From: Streptococcus sp. SN-1
GTDB lineage: Bacteria > Bacillota > Bacilli > Lactobacillales > Streptococcaceae
DNA: 64,000 nt
Reading direction: 5' to 3'
NCBI RefSeq assembly: GCF_041154385.1
Contig: NZ_AP028929.1
Location: 1,054,001-1,118,000, forward strand
The notes beneath the pieces were generated by a model. That model did not search any database and was not told the origin of the DNA. It saw nothing but the letters and a program-made list of their open reading frames with translations. Both the position numbers and the translations under genes were made by a program. Position 1 is the first letter of the stretch. The number at the start of each line of letters is the position of its first letter. Below, piece by piece: positions 36,890 through 46,444 of the stretch.

Positions 36890-39703
36890 CTATTTCGTAG
36901 TATAGGCAAAACTGATGGCGCTATCTGCTTGCGAGATTTTTCTAAAGGTATAGTTAGGATTGCCACCATAGTTTGTCTCAGACACAAGGAAAGAACCATC
37001 ATCATATACTTTCTCGACAAAAGCCACATGACCGTAGATGGCTGGTGTGCCATGTGTACCTCCTACAAAAGAAACAATGGCACCTGCTCTTGGTGTAGAG
37101 CCAGTTTCCCCACCAAGACTTGAAGCTGTCGCAACCCAGTCCTGACCATTTCCCATGGTATTAATGATTGAAATCTTTTCTCCATTTCTACCTTTTAATT
37201 TTAGGCCTAACTGGTTCATACGAGCCGCAACACCCCATGTACATTGTCCATAGGCATAGGCCATACCATCTCCACCACCAGGAACAGAATGATCATACAA
37301 GTCCCCACGAACACCTTCAAGGGATTGTGGATCACTCTTTGCCTGTCCTCCATTTGTTTGGCTAAAGCCTTTTTCAATTTGGTAATACCATTCCGTTGCT
37401 CTGGTTTGTCTTTCCAGTAGTTTGTCACCAGAATTTCCCTCCCAATAGGTGAGGAAGAGTTGGGCGAGATTAGCTGCACTGCCTGTATTTTTAAAGAAAT
37501 CTTTTAACCAACTTTGATAGTAAGGACTATCCCCATGAAGCATAAAATCAAGTTGGAGGTCTAAATCATACCACTTCTTATTTTTACTATGTGCATAATT
37601 CAATAAAGCTGTATGACGTGTTGAACCATCTGCAGTATCCGTCCATTGCCCTAAACCCAAACCTCTATGAAGGATATTAGGATAAGCACCACTATAAATG
37701 GCTGGACCTCCAATCGCTAACCATGCTTCATCATCCCATGAGGAATCGGTAGCTCCAACAGGAGGAGATAAGTAATCTCCTTCAGCTCGTTTAGGATTAA
37801 TAGAAGATTCTACCGACCAATTTCCTAAAATAGCCGCAATGGCTTGGGGACTTGCCCCTTGAGATTTCAAAAAATCATAAATATGTTTTGCTCGTTCAAA
37901 CTCATCTCCACCAAACTGACCAATGGCAGGTAAGATAGTGGTCTGAAGTTGAATGACTTTTGGAAAATAAAATTGTGGATTGACATACACTAATTTTTCT
38001 TTCTTGTTCTTATACTTTTGATAGGAAACTTTCAAACCTGTATCGTCTGGTGTTTCACCAATAATATCACCCGTTAGAACTCTTGTCCCCTCAATCGCAC
38101 GGCCATTATGAATAGAATACAAGGTCAATCGACTCTCATTCTCTCCTTTTCCGTTAGTGAGAATAACATTGTCGCCATCTAGAGATACAACACCATCCAT
38201 TGGTGCGACAATCGTTTGGTGAGCCTTCGCTTCTAGTAGAATGTACTCCTGAAGGGTAGGTTTCCCGTCTAAATCATAGTATCCATAACGATAAGTCATG
38301 GTTAGACTATCTTCGTTGCTTTTCCCTTCAAATGGATTGTCCAATTCTTGCATGGAAGCATAGACACCTTCTTCTTTTAGTTCCTTCATTTCCTCTTGAT
38401 CGTCTTTCGATAGTTTATACTTAGGAGTTTCATAGAGGTCTTGCATGGATTTCAAATCTTCTCCATCGTTTAAATCATGCCACAAAGTAGACAGATAATC
38501 CTTGTAAGTTTCTGAACTAAATAAGTGAACTGGTTTGTGTAACTCATAGTCATGGAATTTAAAGTTCATATACCCCATCACATCATCAACTTTTGTGTAA
38601 TAGGTAATTCCTTTGTCATTTGTACGAGTATGTTCTGCATCTTCCCAAGTTAGGTGGGTATAAGCTTTTGTTAATTCAAATTCATCTTGTTGAATCAAAC
38701 TAGCAGATGAAAATCCTAAAAAGAAGCTCATCATAAATAAGAGAAGAAAGACTAATCCTCCAACTATCCAGGTTACAGGATTTCCAGCCGTAAATGTAAA
38801 GAAGGAAAAGGCTGCTTTTAGTTTTTGATAGATATTTCGGACACTTGTAAGACCTTGTTTCTTTAATTTTCGAAACCGATTTTTAAAGGAACTTGGGTTA
38901 TCTTTCGCTAGTTTCCATCCTTTTCCATCTTTAAAATGATGGTATCGCTCTTTTGTGTTGGTCAGTCTTTTCTTGGTAAAACGACCTGTTGCTTGTCCTG
39001 TTTTGACACTAGCTTTTCCAAGGTTATAAGAAAGCCGACTGTAGCGTTTCCCTTTTCTAATGGTCTCTTGTAAAGTGCGATAACCTTCTAAATCTTCATT
39101 TTCTGAAGCTAAACCTCCACCTTCACGTCCAAGGACATAAAGAAAAGTTTTGGCTTTCCTACTGACTTTTTTGGACTTATAGGCTTGTTTAGTAGATTTT
39201 AGATTCTCTTTTGCAGCCTTGACTTCTTTCTTAGCTTTTAATTCTTCTAAACTCTTCCCTTGAAAGAAAAAATTAGATTTTTGTTTCGATTCCTGACCAT
39301 AAAGAAATTTTTGATTGGTTTTTCTTTCTTTACGACGCTCTTTTCTTTCTTCTTTTGACTGTGCCTTTGCTTCCTTAAATTGCTTCTTGGCTATTTTCAA
39401 TCGTTTCCTAGCATGAGGCAACCGTCTGTCTCTTAATTCTTTCCGATTCAAAAAAGATGGAGGACTATTTTGAAGAATATGATTGTAGTCTTCATTTGCT
39501 TGTTTTACCCTAGCCTTTGAAGCTTCTCTCATCTCCTCTAGCTTTTCTTTTATCTCTTTTTTCCATGCTTTTTCATCCAGTACAGAGGAATCTTTTTTCT
39601 GTTTCCTTACCTCCTTCTTTCCTTTTTTCAAGAATTTCTTCTCATCTTTTAGACTTCTTCTAAATGCCTTTCGGGCACGTATGATTTCTCTTTTATCCTT
39701 CAT
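36890..39703 (-). CDS. Conjugative cell-wall hydrolase (lysozyme-like plus CHAP)
   Basis: A 937-residue protein that opens the peptidoglycan for the mating channel. The N-terminal 290 residues are extremely Lys/Arg-rich and coiled coil. One membrane segment lies near 307-335 (WIVGGLVFLLLFMMSFFLG). A region follows that may be an LysM/M23-like fold, then a phage-tail-type lysozyme domain (about 610-745, ILGNWSVESSINP with a Glu in the expected catalytic place). A CHAP amidase domain ends it (about 800-935, Cys in GQCTWGVAARMN, His in GHVAFVEKV). A GGGGA site precedes the ATG. It follows the VirB4 gene by 11 bp in the 46223-36890 unit. VirB1-like function is well founded. Confidence 0.9.
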   Translation of the reverse strand: MKDKREIIRARKAFRRSLKDEKKFLKKGKKEVRKQKKDSSVLDEKAWKKEIKEKLEEMREASKARVKQANEDYNHILQNSPPSFLNRKELRDRRLPHARKRLKIAKKQFKEAKAQSKEERKERRKERKTNQKFLYGQESKQKSNFFFQGKSLEELKAKKEVKAAKENLKSTKQAYKSKKVSRKAKTFLYVLGREGGGLASENEDLEGYRTLQETIRKGKRYSRLSYNLGKASVKTGQATGRFTKKRLTNTKERYHHFKDGKGWKLAKDNPSSFKNRFRKLKKQGLTSVRNIYQKLKAAFSFFTFTAGNPVTWIVGGLVFLLLFMMSFFLGFSSASLIQQDEFELTKAYTHLTWEDAEHTRTNDKGITYYTKVDDVMGYMNFKFHDYELHKPVHLFSSETYKDYLSTLWHDLNDGEDLKSMQDLYETPKYKLSKDDQEEMKELKEEGVYASMQELDNPFEGKSNEDSLTMTYRYGYYDLDGKPTLQEYILLEAKAHQTIVAPMDGVVSLDGDNVILTNGKGENESRLTLYSIHNGRAIEGTRVLTGDIIGETPDDTGLKVSYQKYKNKKEKLVYVNPQFYFPKVIQLQTTILPAIGQFGGDEFERAKHIYDFLKSQGASPQAIAAILGNWSVESSINPKRAEGDYLSPPVGATDSSWDDEAWLAIGGPAIYSGAYPNILHRGLGLGQWTDTADGSTRHTALLNYAHSKNKKWYDLDLQLDFMLHGDSPYYQSWLKDFFKNTGSAANLAQLFLTYWEGNSGDKLLERQTRATEWYYQIEKGFSQTNGGQAKSDPQSLEGVRGDLYDHSVPGGGDGMAYAYGQCTWGVAARMNQLGLKLKGRNGEKISIINTMGNGQDWVATASSLGGETGSTPRAGAIVSFVGGTHGTPAIYGHVAFVEKVYDDGSFLVSETNYGGNPNYTFRKISQADSAISFAYTTK

Positions 39704-39714
39704 TCTACTTCCCC

Positions 39715-42072
39715 TTAATTAGAAGCCATTTTATCAGGATCTGTACTCATGATATCAAACAATTGTGTACCTTTAGGAATCTTATTTTTAAAGGGAACGA
39801 CAACGGAACCAGCTTTTATTAGCCCTGCCCCTTTTTCTGGATTGACTAAGTATTTTTCGAGTTCTTTTGACAAGCCTAAGAGTTGAACCAGTTCTTCTCT
39901 GTCATTTTTTGCTTGCTTGAGGAGAATCATAAATTCACTATTTGCAATAATCCGTCTACCGTTTGGATCTAACAATAAGGTTTCGACATTTTGGGTTATC
40001 CCAGTCGGACTAGCTCCATATTTTCTGACACGACTCCACAATTTAAAGAAGAAATCACTGGCATATTTATCTAGTAAGAGAAGCTGCATTTCATCAAAAT
40101 AAATCCAGGTCCTCTTCCCTAATTTTTGATTCCGAACGACACGATTCCATATCTGATCAAAAACAACCATAAGAGCGATTTGTTTCAGCTCATCTCCTAA
40201 CTTTTTAACGTTATAGATTAAGAAGTTAGATCCTGTCTGAATATTGGTCTTATGAGAAAAAATATCAAGAGAACCTTCGACATACAGTTCCATATCAAGT
40301 GCCAAATTCTGCGCTTCTTCTTCTGGTTGTTGGCTCAAGACAAAGACCCATTCTTCCAAAGAAGGCTCTTTAAATGACTGATAGGTGAGTCTGGTAACTC
40401 GGTCGATAATCGATTTTTCTCTTCCATCCATTTTTCTATCCAATAACTTGCCGATAAAGGATAAAAGAAATTCTGATTTTACCTTTACAGGATCTTCATC
40501 CATATTCTCCTCAGACAGGTCAAGGACATTGAGATAGGTTTGGGAATCAGGCGCAATATCAATCATTTCTCCCCCAAAAGCTCGTCCAATAACACTGTAC
40601 TCTGCTTCTGGATCCACGATGATAATTTCGGTATTTTCACCAGATTCCTTGATTTTGGTCGTGATAATTTCATGCTTGGTTGCCATCCCTTTCCCAGCTC
40701 CAGATGTTCCTAAAATCAGACCAGACGGTGTATTTAATAGGCTGCGATCAATGGTAATAATATTGCTTGAGATTTGATTGATACCGTAATATTTTCCACT
40801 GCGGTCTTGTAAGTCTACTGAAGTCCATGGAGAGTTCACTGCTACATTGGACGTTAATAAACTCCGTGATACTCCCTCTAAAAAATCACAACCAAATGGC
40901 AGCAAACTATTAAAAGCTGCTTCTTGCATATATGGAAGTTTATCAATCATTAGGTCATTTGAGCCGGCCACTTGTTGGATAGTGTCTAGGGCTTGTTTGA
41001 GTTCTTCTTCATCCTGACCAAAAACACCAATCAAGAAGACTGTTTGAAATAGTTTATCTCCTGTCTCTGTCATGGTTTTTAAGAGTTCCTCAGCTTCATC
41101 GATATTACTTTCTAATACATGACCTACTTTTTCCAAATAGATACCTGTACGAGCTAGTTTTTGTTGTTCCCCAATCTTTTGGGATTCCATCAAGGTTTTC
41201 TTTGTTCGTAGTTTCTTCATGGCATCCGCCTTAGTCGAACTTTGGGCATGGAGGCTCACAATCAATTCCAAATCTCCTTGCATGAGGTCTCGGATAAACT
41301 GATCCCCTAATTCCATACCGTAGTCTCTCACATAGACAATCTGCAATAAGCGGTCATTGATTTGTAGGTAATTCTTGTTTTTAAAGTCCAAGAGATTAGG
41401 TGCTATGAAGTGACGAGTTGTCTGACCAGATTTCGTTAAATCACGGTAAGAAAAAGGAAGATGGTGTTCTCCTCTAAGCATATCGGCCAACAAGTTCACC
41501 CGTTCTTCTCCAGCCAAAGATTCAAATCGTGCATCAATTTCTGAGAAACCACTCTTGAAATATTCGCCTATTTGAGACAAGGAACGATAGGCTTGTTTGG
41601 GATTAGAATCCTTTCTACCAAAGCTAATCAGTTTCACAGCCGAAAAGTTATTTTCTCCACTGTCTAAATTTTGATTCATCATCCGATTCAATTCTTTACG
41701 ATAGCTATCATACCCATCTTCTTTTTCCTCATACAAAACACTTTGTCTGAATTTTTCTAAATTCAATCTTTTATTAAAGATAGTCAATTGGAAGTTGGTT
41801 TTGTCGTCTAAAGAGTTAATCAAATCAGAATACTTCTCAATGATTGCCCCCTTATCTTCTAAACTAACGGTCTGGTAATTGACATCACCAAGTAAATAGC
41901 TTTGTGAAAAATAATCTTCTTTTACCTGCATCAGACCGTTTTGATACAAGGCTTGATAAGAAAGAGTATTAGCCGTTGAGGGTAACACTTCCTCTTTTTT
42001 AACTTTAACTTCTTCCTTTTTATTAGTCATTGAAGTTTTTTGTTTCTTTAATGTATTTGATTTTCTTTTCAT
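39715..42072 (-). CDS. VirB4-family conjugation ATPase
   Basis: A 785-residue ATPase that energises the type IV secretion channel. The N-terminal half has the VirB4 fold; the C-terminal half has the motor domain with P-loop GTSGAGKGM (about 452-460), Walker B WIYFDEMQLLL (about 655) and a GITQNVE arginine-loop region. The P-loop has Gly where Ser/Thr normally follows Lys; this may be usual for this subgroup. AAGGA precedes the start. It overlaps the PrgI gene by 50 bp, so the two are translated together. Neighbours are all type IV secretion components. Confidence 0.92.
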   Translation of the reverse strand: MKRKSNTLKKQKTSMTNKKEEVKVKKEEVLPSTANTLSYQALYQNGLMQVKEDYFSQSYLLGDVNYQTVSLEDKGAIIEKYSDLINSLDDKTNFQLTIFNKRLNLEKFRQSVLYEEKEDGYDSYRKELNRMMNQNLDSGENNFSAVKLISFGRKDSNPKQAYRSLSQIGEYFKSGFSEIDARFESLAGEERVNLLADMLRGEHHLPFSYRDLTKSGQTTRHFIAPNLLDFKNKNYLQINDRLLQIVYVRDYGMELGDQFIRDLMQGDLELIVSLHAQSSTKADAMKKLRTKKTLMESQKIGEQQKLARTGIYLEKVGHVLESNIDEAEELLKTMTETGDKLFQTVFLIGVFGQDEEELKQALDTIQQVAGSNDLMIDKLPYMQEAAFNSLLPFGCDFLEGVSRSLLTSNVAVNSPWTSVDLQDRSGKYYGINQISSNIITIDRSLLNTPSGLILGTSGAGKGMATKHEIITTKIKESGENTEIIIVDPEAEYSVIGRAFGGEMIDIAPDSQTYLNVLDLSEENMDEDPVKVKSEFLLSFIGKLLDRKMDGREKSIIDRVTRLTYQSFKEPSLEEWVFVLSQQPEEEAQNLALDMELYVEGSLDIFSHKTNIQTGSNFLIYNVKKLGDELKQIALMVVFDQIWNRVVRNQKLGKRTWIYFDEMQLLLLDKYASDFFFKLWSRVRKYGASPTGITQNVETLLLDPNGRRIIANSEFMILLKQAKNDREELVQLLGLSKELEKYLVNPEKGAGLIKAGSVVVPFKNKIPKGTQLFDIMSTDPDKMASN

Positions 42073-42382
42073 GTTCAGGTCCTTTCTTTCCTGTAATTGT
42101 GCGTAGGGGAACCGTTAATTCAAAATGAAGACGGTATTTCAAATAATGTTCAAAATATAAATCATTGGGTTTATAGACTCCAAATAGCATGAGGGGAATA
42201 GTAAAGGCAAACACAAAACCGTAAACAAACCAATCTCCAAATTGCCAGAAAAAGAGATTCAAGCCCAAAACAATAATTGTGACAATAAAGGCTGGTAAAA
42301 CAAAGATGATTTGTCTTGTGGTGAAGCCTAGCCAAGCCCTGTGTTGGTATTTTGAGATGTCTTTAAAGACACGTGTATTCAT
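42023..42382 (-). CDS. PrgI-family (VirB3-like) membrane protein
   Basis: A 119-residue protein beginning MNTRVFKDISKYQHRAWLGF, the typical opening of PrgI-family conjugation proteins, with two membrane segments (about 26-47 and 51-70) and a cytoplasmic basic tail. In other systems the VirB3-like protein holds VirB4 at the membrane, in keeping with its place next to VirB4 and the 50-bp overlap. GGAAAG precedes the ATG. Confidence 0.88.
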   Translation of the reverse strand: MNTRVFKDISKYQHRAWLGFTTRQIIFVLPAFIVTIIVLGLNLFFWQFGDWFVYGFVFAFTIPLMLFGVYKPNDLYFEHYLKYRLHFELTVPLRTITGKKGPEHEKKIKYIKETKNFND

Positions 42383-42435
42383 GACTTTCCTTTCTAAAAA
42401 GGCTAAGAAGCAATCACTTCCTAGCCTTTATCTAA

Positions 42436-43290
42436 TTACATACCTAAGATTGAGCGAGCCGTACGTTGAGAACCAACGAGGGCAATAATCAGTAAGATAG
42501 CTTGTACCAAACTACCAAACATAATCGCAAGTGATTGCAAGACTCCTGCACCATTTGAAACAGCTATTTTCCCAGCAGATTCAAATAAAGGAACAAGAGA
42601 AACAATCAGAAAAATGAGAACCCCTTGTACCGCATAGACCATAATATTTTTTAAATAGCCAATACCAATGGACTTCCATTCATCGCTTAAAAATGTTGGA
42701 ATCGTAAGAGGGGCAAATGGAATCATGAGGTAGAGTTGAATAAATCGAATGGATACCAAAAGATTGACCATGGCTGCACTTACTATCCGAACAAGCCAAA
42801 TGAGGAGGGCGAAAAAGCCCACAATCATACGGCCAATAAATCCTGAACCTTTTAATCCAGAGATTGTATCATACTTTGCCCCACCGTGAGCCACAATCGA
42901 AGCAACTTGTTCAATAGCGTGACTCGCAATCCCGATGATAGCTTCTACAATAACGGTCGTGTTGGTAATTACAACTGCGACCATAATATAACTAATCAAC
43001 ATCGGAGCTAATGCCTCAAAGGTCATCGCTCCACCAGAGTTAGCAATTTTCTTTGCCATCTTCGAAAATTCTAAGATGAGAACAACTGATAAAATCGCAA
43101 CTCCAAGAGGTTGCATGACACTTTTAGTAATACTAGACATATAAGTCCAAACGGTTGGATTGTAGCTAGATAGAGATTTAATCAGATCTACTGTAGATTG
43201 TAAATCTACAGTAAATCCTTCAAATAAATTTTCAGCTGATATTTTTTCAGATGCAAGGTAAACAAAGGGTGAGACTAAACTAAGATTCAT
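42436..43290 (-). CDS. TrbL/VirB6-like polytopic channel protein
   Basis: A 284-residue protein with about six membrane segments (near 55-80, 90-115, 150-180, 185-205, 220-240 and 250-275) and a short signal-like N-terminus. In Gram-positive conjugation systems proteins of this place and topology (TrsL/VirB6-like) form the inner channel. AGGAGG lies 7 nt before the ATG. Flanked by the PrgI and pilin-like genes. Identified from topology and gene order. Confidence 0.84.
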   Translation of the reverse strand: MNLSLVSPFVYLASEKISAENLFEGFTVDLQSTVDLIKSLSSYNPTVWTYMSSITKSVMQPLGVAILSVVLILEFSKMAKKIANSGGAMTFEALAPMLISYIMVAVVITNTTVIVEAIIGIASHAIEQVASIVAHGGAKYDTISGLKGSGFIGRMIVGFFALLIWLVRIVSAAMVNLLVSIRFIQLYLMIPFAPLTIPTFLSDEWKSIGIGYLKNIMVYAVQGVLIFLIVSLVPLFESAGKIAVSNGAGVLQSLAIMFGSLVQAILLIIALVGSQRTARSILGM

Positions 43291-43306
43291 GTCATTGTTT
43301 ATCCTC

Positions 43307-43549
43307 CTAAATTGAAATTTGAGTTACAAAGGCTCCAGCAGCCCCGACCATAACTCCACCGACAATTTCCAGAATAGCATTCCGAACACCTGGTCCACCA
43401 TCTTTAATGTTGGTTGCAAGATTGACAATCCCCACAACAACGAGAAAGGCACCAACGGCAATCAATCCCTTCTGTAACAAAGACATAGCTTGTGCAAACA
43501 TGGCACTAGCGTCTACTCCATAGACAAAACCTTTAAAATGCGTAATCAT
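43307..43549 (-). CDS. Small two-helix membrane protein, VirB2/TrbC-like
   Basis: 80 residues with two hydrophobic helices (about 25-47 and 57-78) joined by a Gly-Asp-Gly-Gly-Pro loop. This layout fits VirB2/TrbC pilin-like subunits found at this place in Tn5252-type ICEs. GAGGA precedes MITHFKG. It sits between VirD4 and VirB6-like genes. A pilus has not been shown for such systems; the assignment is by size, topology and context. Confidence 0.78.
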   Translation of the reverse strand: MITHFKGFVYGVDASAMFAQAMSLLQKGLIAVGAFLVVVGIVNLATNIKDGGPGVRNAILEIVGGVMVGAAGAFVTQISI

Positions 43550-43569
43550 CTATTTCCTCTTTTCTATTT

Positions 43570-45449
43570 TTATTTTAAACTAGATTCAAAAGTTAAATCA
43601 CGAATTCTAAGGCCTTCAAGATGATTTTCTTGTCTTTGATTTAAAGGATTGATTTGATAGTTCCACCACCGTTCATCGGTTTCTTGATTGGCTAGGTACT
43701 TCCAGTTTGGATGCTTAGTAGAATTGTATTTTTTGCTTTTAAAGACAGGCATATTGGCAATTCGAACCAGGCATTCATGCCGTTTCATATTTCCGACTTC
43801 ATCAGGTGTCATTAGATCACGAGCAATCTTTTGATGAGAAAGGGATCCTGAACCTGTCTGGCCAAAGGAACGACTAGTATTTCGAACATCAATGGTTTGT
43901 TTACCGAGTAAACCACTCATAAATTTAAAGGTATCTTCATCATTACCACCTAAGTAGACTAAGCTATCACAGTTCCCAAGAATGGTTTTCCAAGCTTCTT
44001 TTTCTTTATAGAGCCCTTGAAGTTGGGCAATATTTTGTAGAATAGGAACGAGACTCATGTTCCGAGAACGGACTGTTGAGGTTTGTTCAGCAAAATCTGG
44101 AATTTCTCCGATATTTGGGAACTCATCTAAGTAAAATCTCACATGAAGAGGCAATTGCCCCTTAAAATCAATATCTGCTTGTCTTGTCAGGGTTTGAAAT
44201 ACGGTTGAAAAAAAGAGGGCTGAAAGAAAGCGAAAGGTACTATCGTTATCTGGGATAACTAAGTAAACCATTGATTTTTCCTTGCCCCATGTCTTCATAT
44301 CAAGGGTATCTCTTTTGGTCAAATCCATGACACTTTGAATATTGAAGAGGGCAAATTTAGCAGTGGTTACAGCTATAACAGAATCCAGGGTCTTATCCTT
44401 ATAATTTTGAAAATCTGCCCAATTTCGCATGGTAAAATTTTCAGTCCCATACTTTTTAGCATAATTTTCAAATAAAATTTCTAAGACACTTTTTTCTTGG
44501 TTTTCACCCTTGGATAAGTGTTTAATGAGTTTTGAGATTTCAGCAAAACTTGGATAACGCCCTCGTTTTTTTCGCTCTTCCACTTCTTTTTTTTGACGTT
44601 TCAACAAGTTTTGGTATTCTTTTTGACTTAAACGACTTTCTTCTATGAGCTGTTCTCTTGTTTTAGGTGGGTTATAGAAATCGACCAAGTAGGAGGCTAA
44701 AGCTCGAACCAAAGTCATAGAAGCTTCATCCCAAAATGGATCACTACGAGATCCAGAGCCTTTGGTGTTATTAAAATAAACCGTCAGCATGCGATTCAAA
44801 TCATTTTCTGTCTCTATATAGCGAAAAGGATTGAAACCATCTGAGTTCTTCATATTGACTAAATCTAGCACCTTTACTTGGTAACCATTTTCTAAAAAGA
44901 GTTTACCTGTTTTCTCGGCCAAGTGATCTTTTGGATCCACTACAATATTAGAACTATTCATCTGAATCAGATTGGGTTTCACAAAGCGAAATGTTTTCCC
45001 ACTTCCTGAACCTCCGATCACCGCAATATTCTTATTTCTATCATATTGGGGTGGTTTTTTATCTAACAAAGTTAGACGAACATCTTGGGCTAAGATTGTA
45101 TCATGAGAAAATTCCTTACCGTAAAAGAGCTTCTTTTCTTTTAGAGTTCCAAAACGGGCGCTCCCGTATTCTACCCCTTCTCGGTATTGTTTTTTGCCAG
45201 TCTCTAAATAGAGATAAACCAGCAACATCATCACAAAGCCTAGTAGAAAAAAAGCACTTGATTTTCCAGTAAAGGAAACATTCCATGGCGACTGAAGAAC
45301 TTCATCTTGACCTTCCATCAGAAGATGAGTCCATTTATCTAAGCTATTTCCAGTATAGGAATCATACAAAAGCGTCAAACGATGAAAAGATAGCCTAGTA
45401 AGATACCTAACAGTGAGAATAGTAGGAATTTCTTTCCACTGTACATCAT
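43570..45449 (-). CDS. VirD4/TraG-type coupling protein with N-terminal frameshift
   Basis: Coupling ATPase that brings the relaxase-DNA complex to the channel. The long frame starts only at a TTG (45378) without a ribosome site. Just upstream, in another frame, an ATG at 45449 (overlapping the previous stop as ATGATG) begins MMYSGKKFLLFSLLGILLGY and stops after 24 codons. One extra T in the CTTTTC run at about 45385-45388 would join them as GYLFHRLTLLYDS, the usual N-terminus of this family as I recall it. Otherwise intact: second membrane segment near 45-65, Walker A GGSGSGKTF (about 122), Walker B in HVRFYLDEFPNIGE (about 395). Loss of the first membrane helix would impair it; a sequencing error is possible. 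Confidence 0.87.
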
Positions 45450-45934
45450 CTCACCATCTCTTTCTGTTTGACGGCACCTTCTTGTCTAAAGGTAATTTGG
45501 GATTTAGCCTCATCAATTGCATCGTCTAATGACTTATCCATGGTAAAATCAGCTAATTTCTCCGGATCATTAACCATTTTTTCTAATAGATGGTCTAAAT
45601 GATTGTCTAGAATCGAACGGTCTTTCGTATAGAAATGCAGAGAATCCCCTTGCCAAGCAATGGCTAAAGGAATCTCTTCTTTTTCTAAAAATGCTTTAAA
45701 TTTCTCTATATCAATTGGTTTGTCTAAAAAATCTTTTTTCAGATTAATCGTATCAATCGAATAAGGAGATTGTAGCAATTCTTCTAATTTCTGCACACCT
45801 ACCTTATAGGCGGAATCCTGTGCTAAAGCCTGACGTCTAGACCATTCTAGAATCTTTAAGAGACTTTTGACAGTAAATAAAAGACTACGCTCCGCATATT
45901 GAACTGCCATTCGTTCCTGTTGTTCAGAGGACAT
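45446..45934 (-). CDS. DUF3801-like ICE protein
   Basis: 162 residues from the ATG at 45934, which has AAGGAGG 6 nt upstream; a longer frame from 45955 lacks a site. N-terminal helices (MSSEQQERMAVQYAERSLL) are followed by a small domain (about 80-135) with KFKAFLEKEEIPLAIAWQ, similar to DUF3801 proteins encoded before VirD4 in Gram-positive conjugation operons. Cytoplasmic. It overlaps its neighbours at both ends, so it is translationally coupled to the coupling protein. Function unknown. Confidence 0.76.
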   Translation of the reverse strand: MSSEQQERMAVQYAERSLLFTVKSLLKILEWSRRQALAQDSAYKVGVQKLEELLQSPYSIDTINLKKDFLDKPIDIEKFKAFLEKEEIPLAIAWQGDSLHFYTKDRSILDNHLDHLLEKMVNDPEKLADFTMDKSLDDAIDEAKSQITFRQEGAVKQKEMVR

Positions 45935-46223
45935 CTGATACCTCCTTCTTAACAAATAGCAGCTTTCCTTCTTTATAACGATAAGCTATCAATTTCTGAC
46001 GTTGCTTAATCGACTTGACAACCTGCAGTAGATCTCTCGAATAAGGTTCTCGAAGAGTAACTTCTACTGCTTTCCCATCAACGATACCAACACGTTTAAA
46101 TTCAATGTAGTCTTTTTTGAGATGTCCTAAGCCCATACCAAAAGGAAAGTGATGAATCAATTGGATGGTACAACCACCTTTATTTCCCATTTGTTTCAAA
46201 TCATACAAGTTTACTACCTTCAT
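45924..46223 (-). CDS. Hypothetical ICE protein, 99 aa (first gene of conjugation operon)
   Basis: A basic 99-residue protein beginning MKVVNLYDLKQMGNKGGC, with alternating strands and a basic C-terminal part (IKQRQKLIAYRYKEGK). AAGGAG precedes the ATG. No domain recognised. It leads the VirD4-VirB6-PrgI-VirB4-CHAP operon, behind a structured 5' leader and a shared ICE promoter. Confidence 0.74.
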   Translation of the reverse strand: MKVVNLYDLKQMGNKGGCTIQLIHHFPFGMGLGHLKKDYIEFKRVGIVDGKAVEVTLREPYSRDLLQVVKSIKQRQKLIAYRYKEGKLLFVKKEVSDVL

Positions 46224-46275
46224 GATTAACTCCTTTATCTAGTTTGTCGCATCGTTTAAGTCTGGTAACGATAAA

Positions 46276-46379
46276 CTCCGTGTCTGTTAGAAAATTCTCA
46301 CACACGTCTTGTGCCAGTTGCCCTTCACAGGGAAAAACTCTCAGTCCCTACTTACACAGGCACGCTAATCAAGACGGAG
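46276..46379 (-). ncRNA. Structured 5' leader of the conjugation operon (putative RNA element)
   Basis: Given a -10 at 46411-46416, transcription should start near 46404, leaving an untranslated leader of about 180 nt. It can fold around an outer stem of CTCCGT (46374-46379) with ACGGAG (46276-46281). A rival stem is CGTCTTG (46370-46376) with CAAGACG (46305-46311), using overlapping bases. Inside are GTGCC/GGCAC and AGGGA/TCCCT stems. Mutually exclusive stems suggest a switch or attenuator; an oriT-like structure is an alternative. Confidence 0.5.
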
Positions 46380-46410
46380 TGGATTCAATTTTCAAAGAAC
46401 AGGTAGCTTT

Positions 46411-46444
46411 ATTATAGATAAGAGTAGTTGAAATTTTTATCACA
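46411..46444 (-). promoter_or_regulatory. Shared ICE promoter element, copy 4
   Basis: On the minus strand TGTGATA-AAAA-TTTCAA (46428-46444), 11 bp, perfect TATAAT (46416-46411). It drives the long conjugation operon. Layout identical to copies at 11679-11712, 25179-25212 and 35974-36007. Confidence 0.7.
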
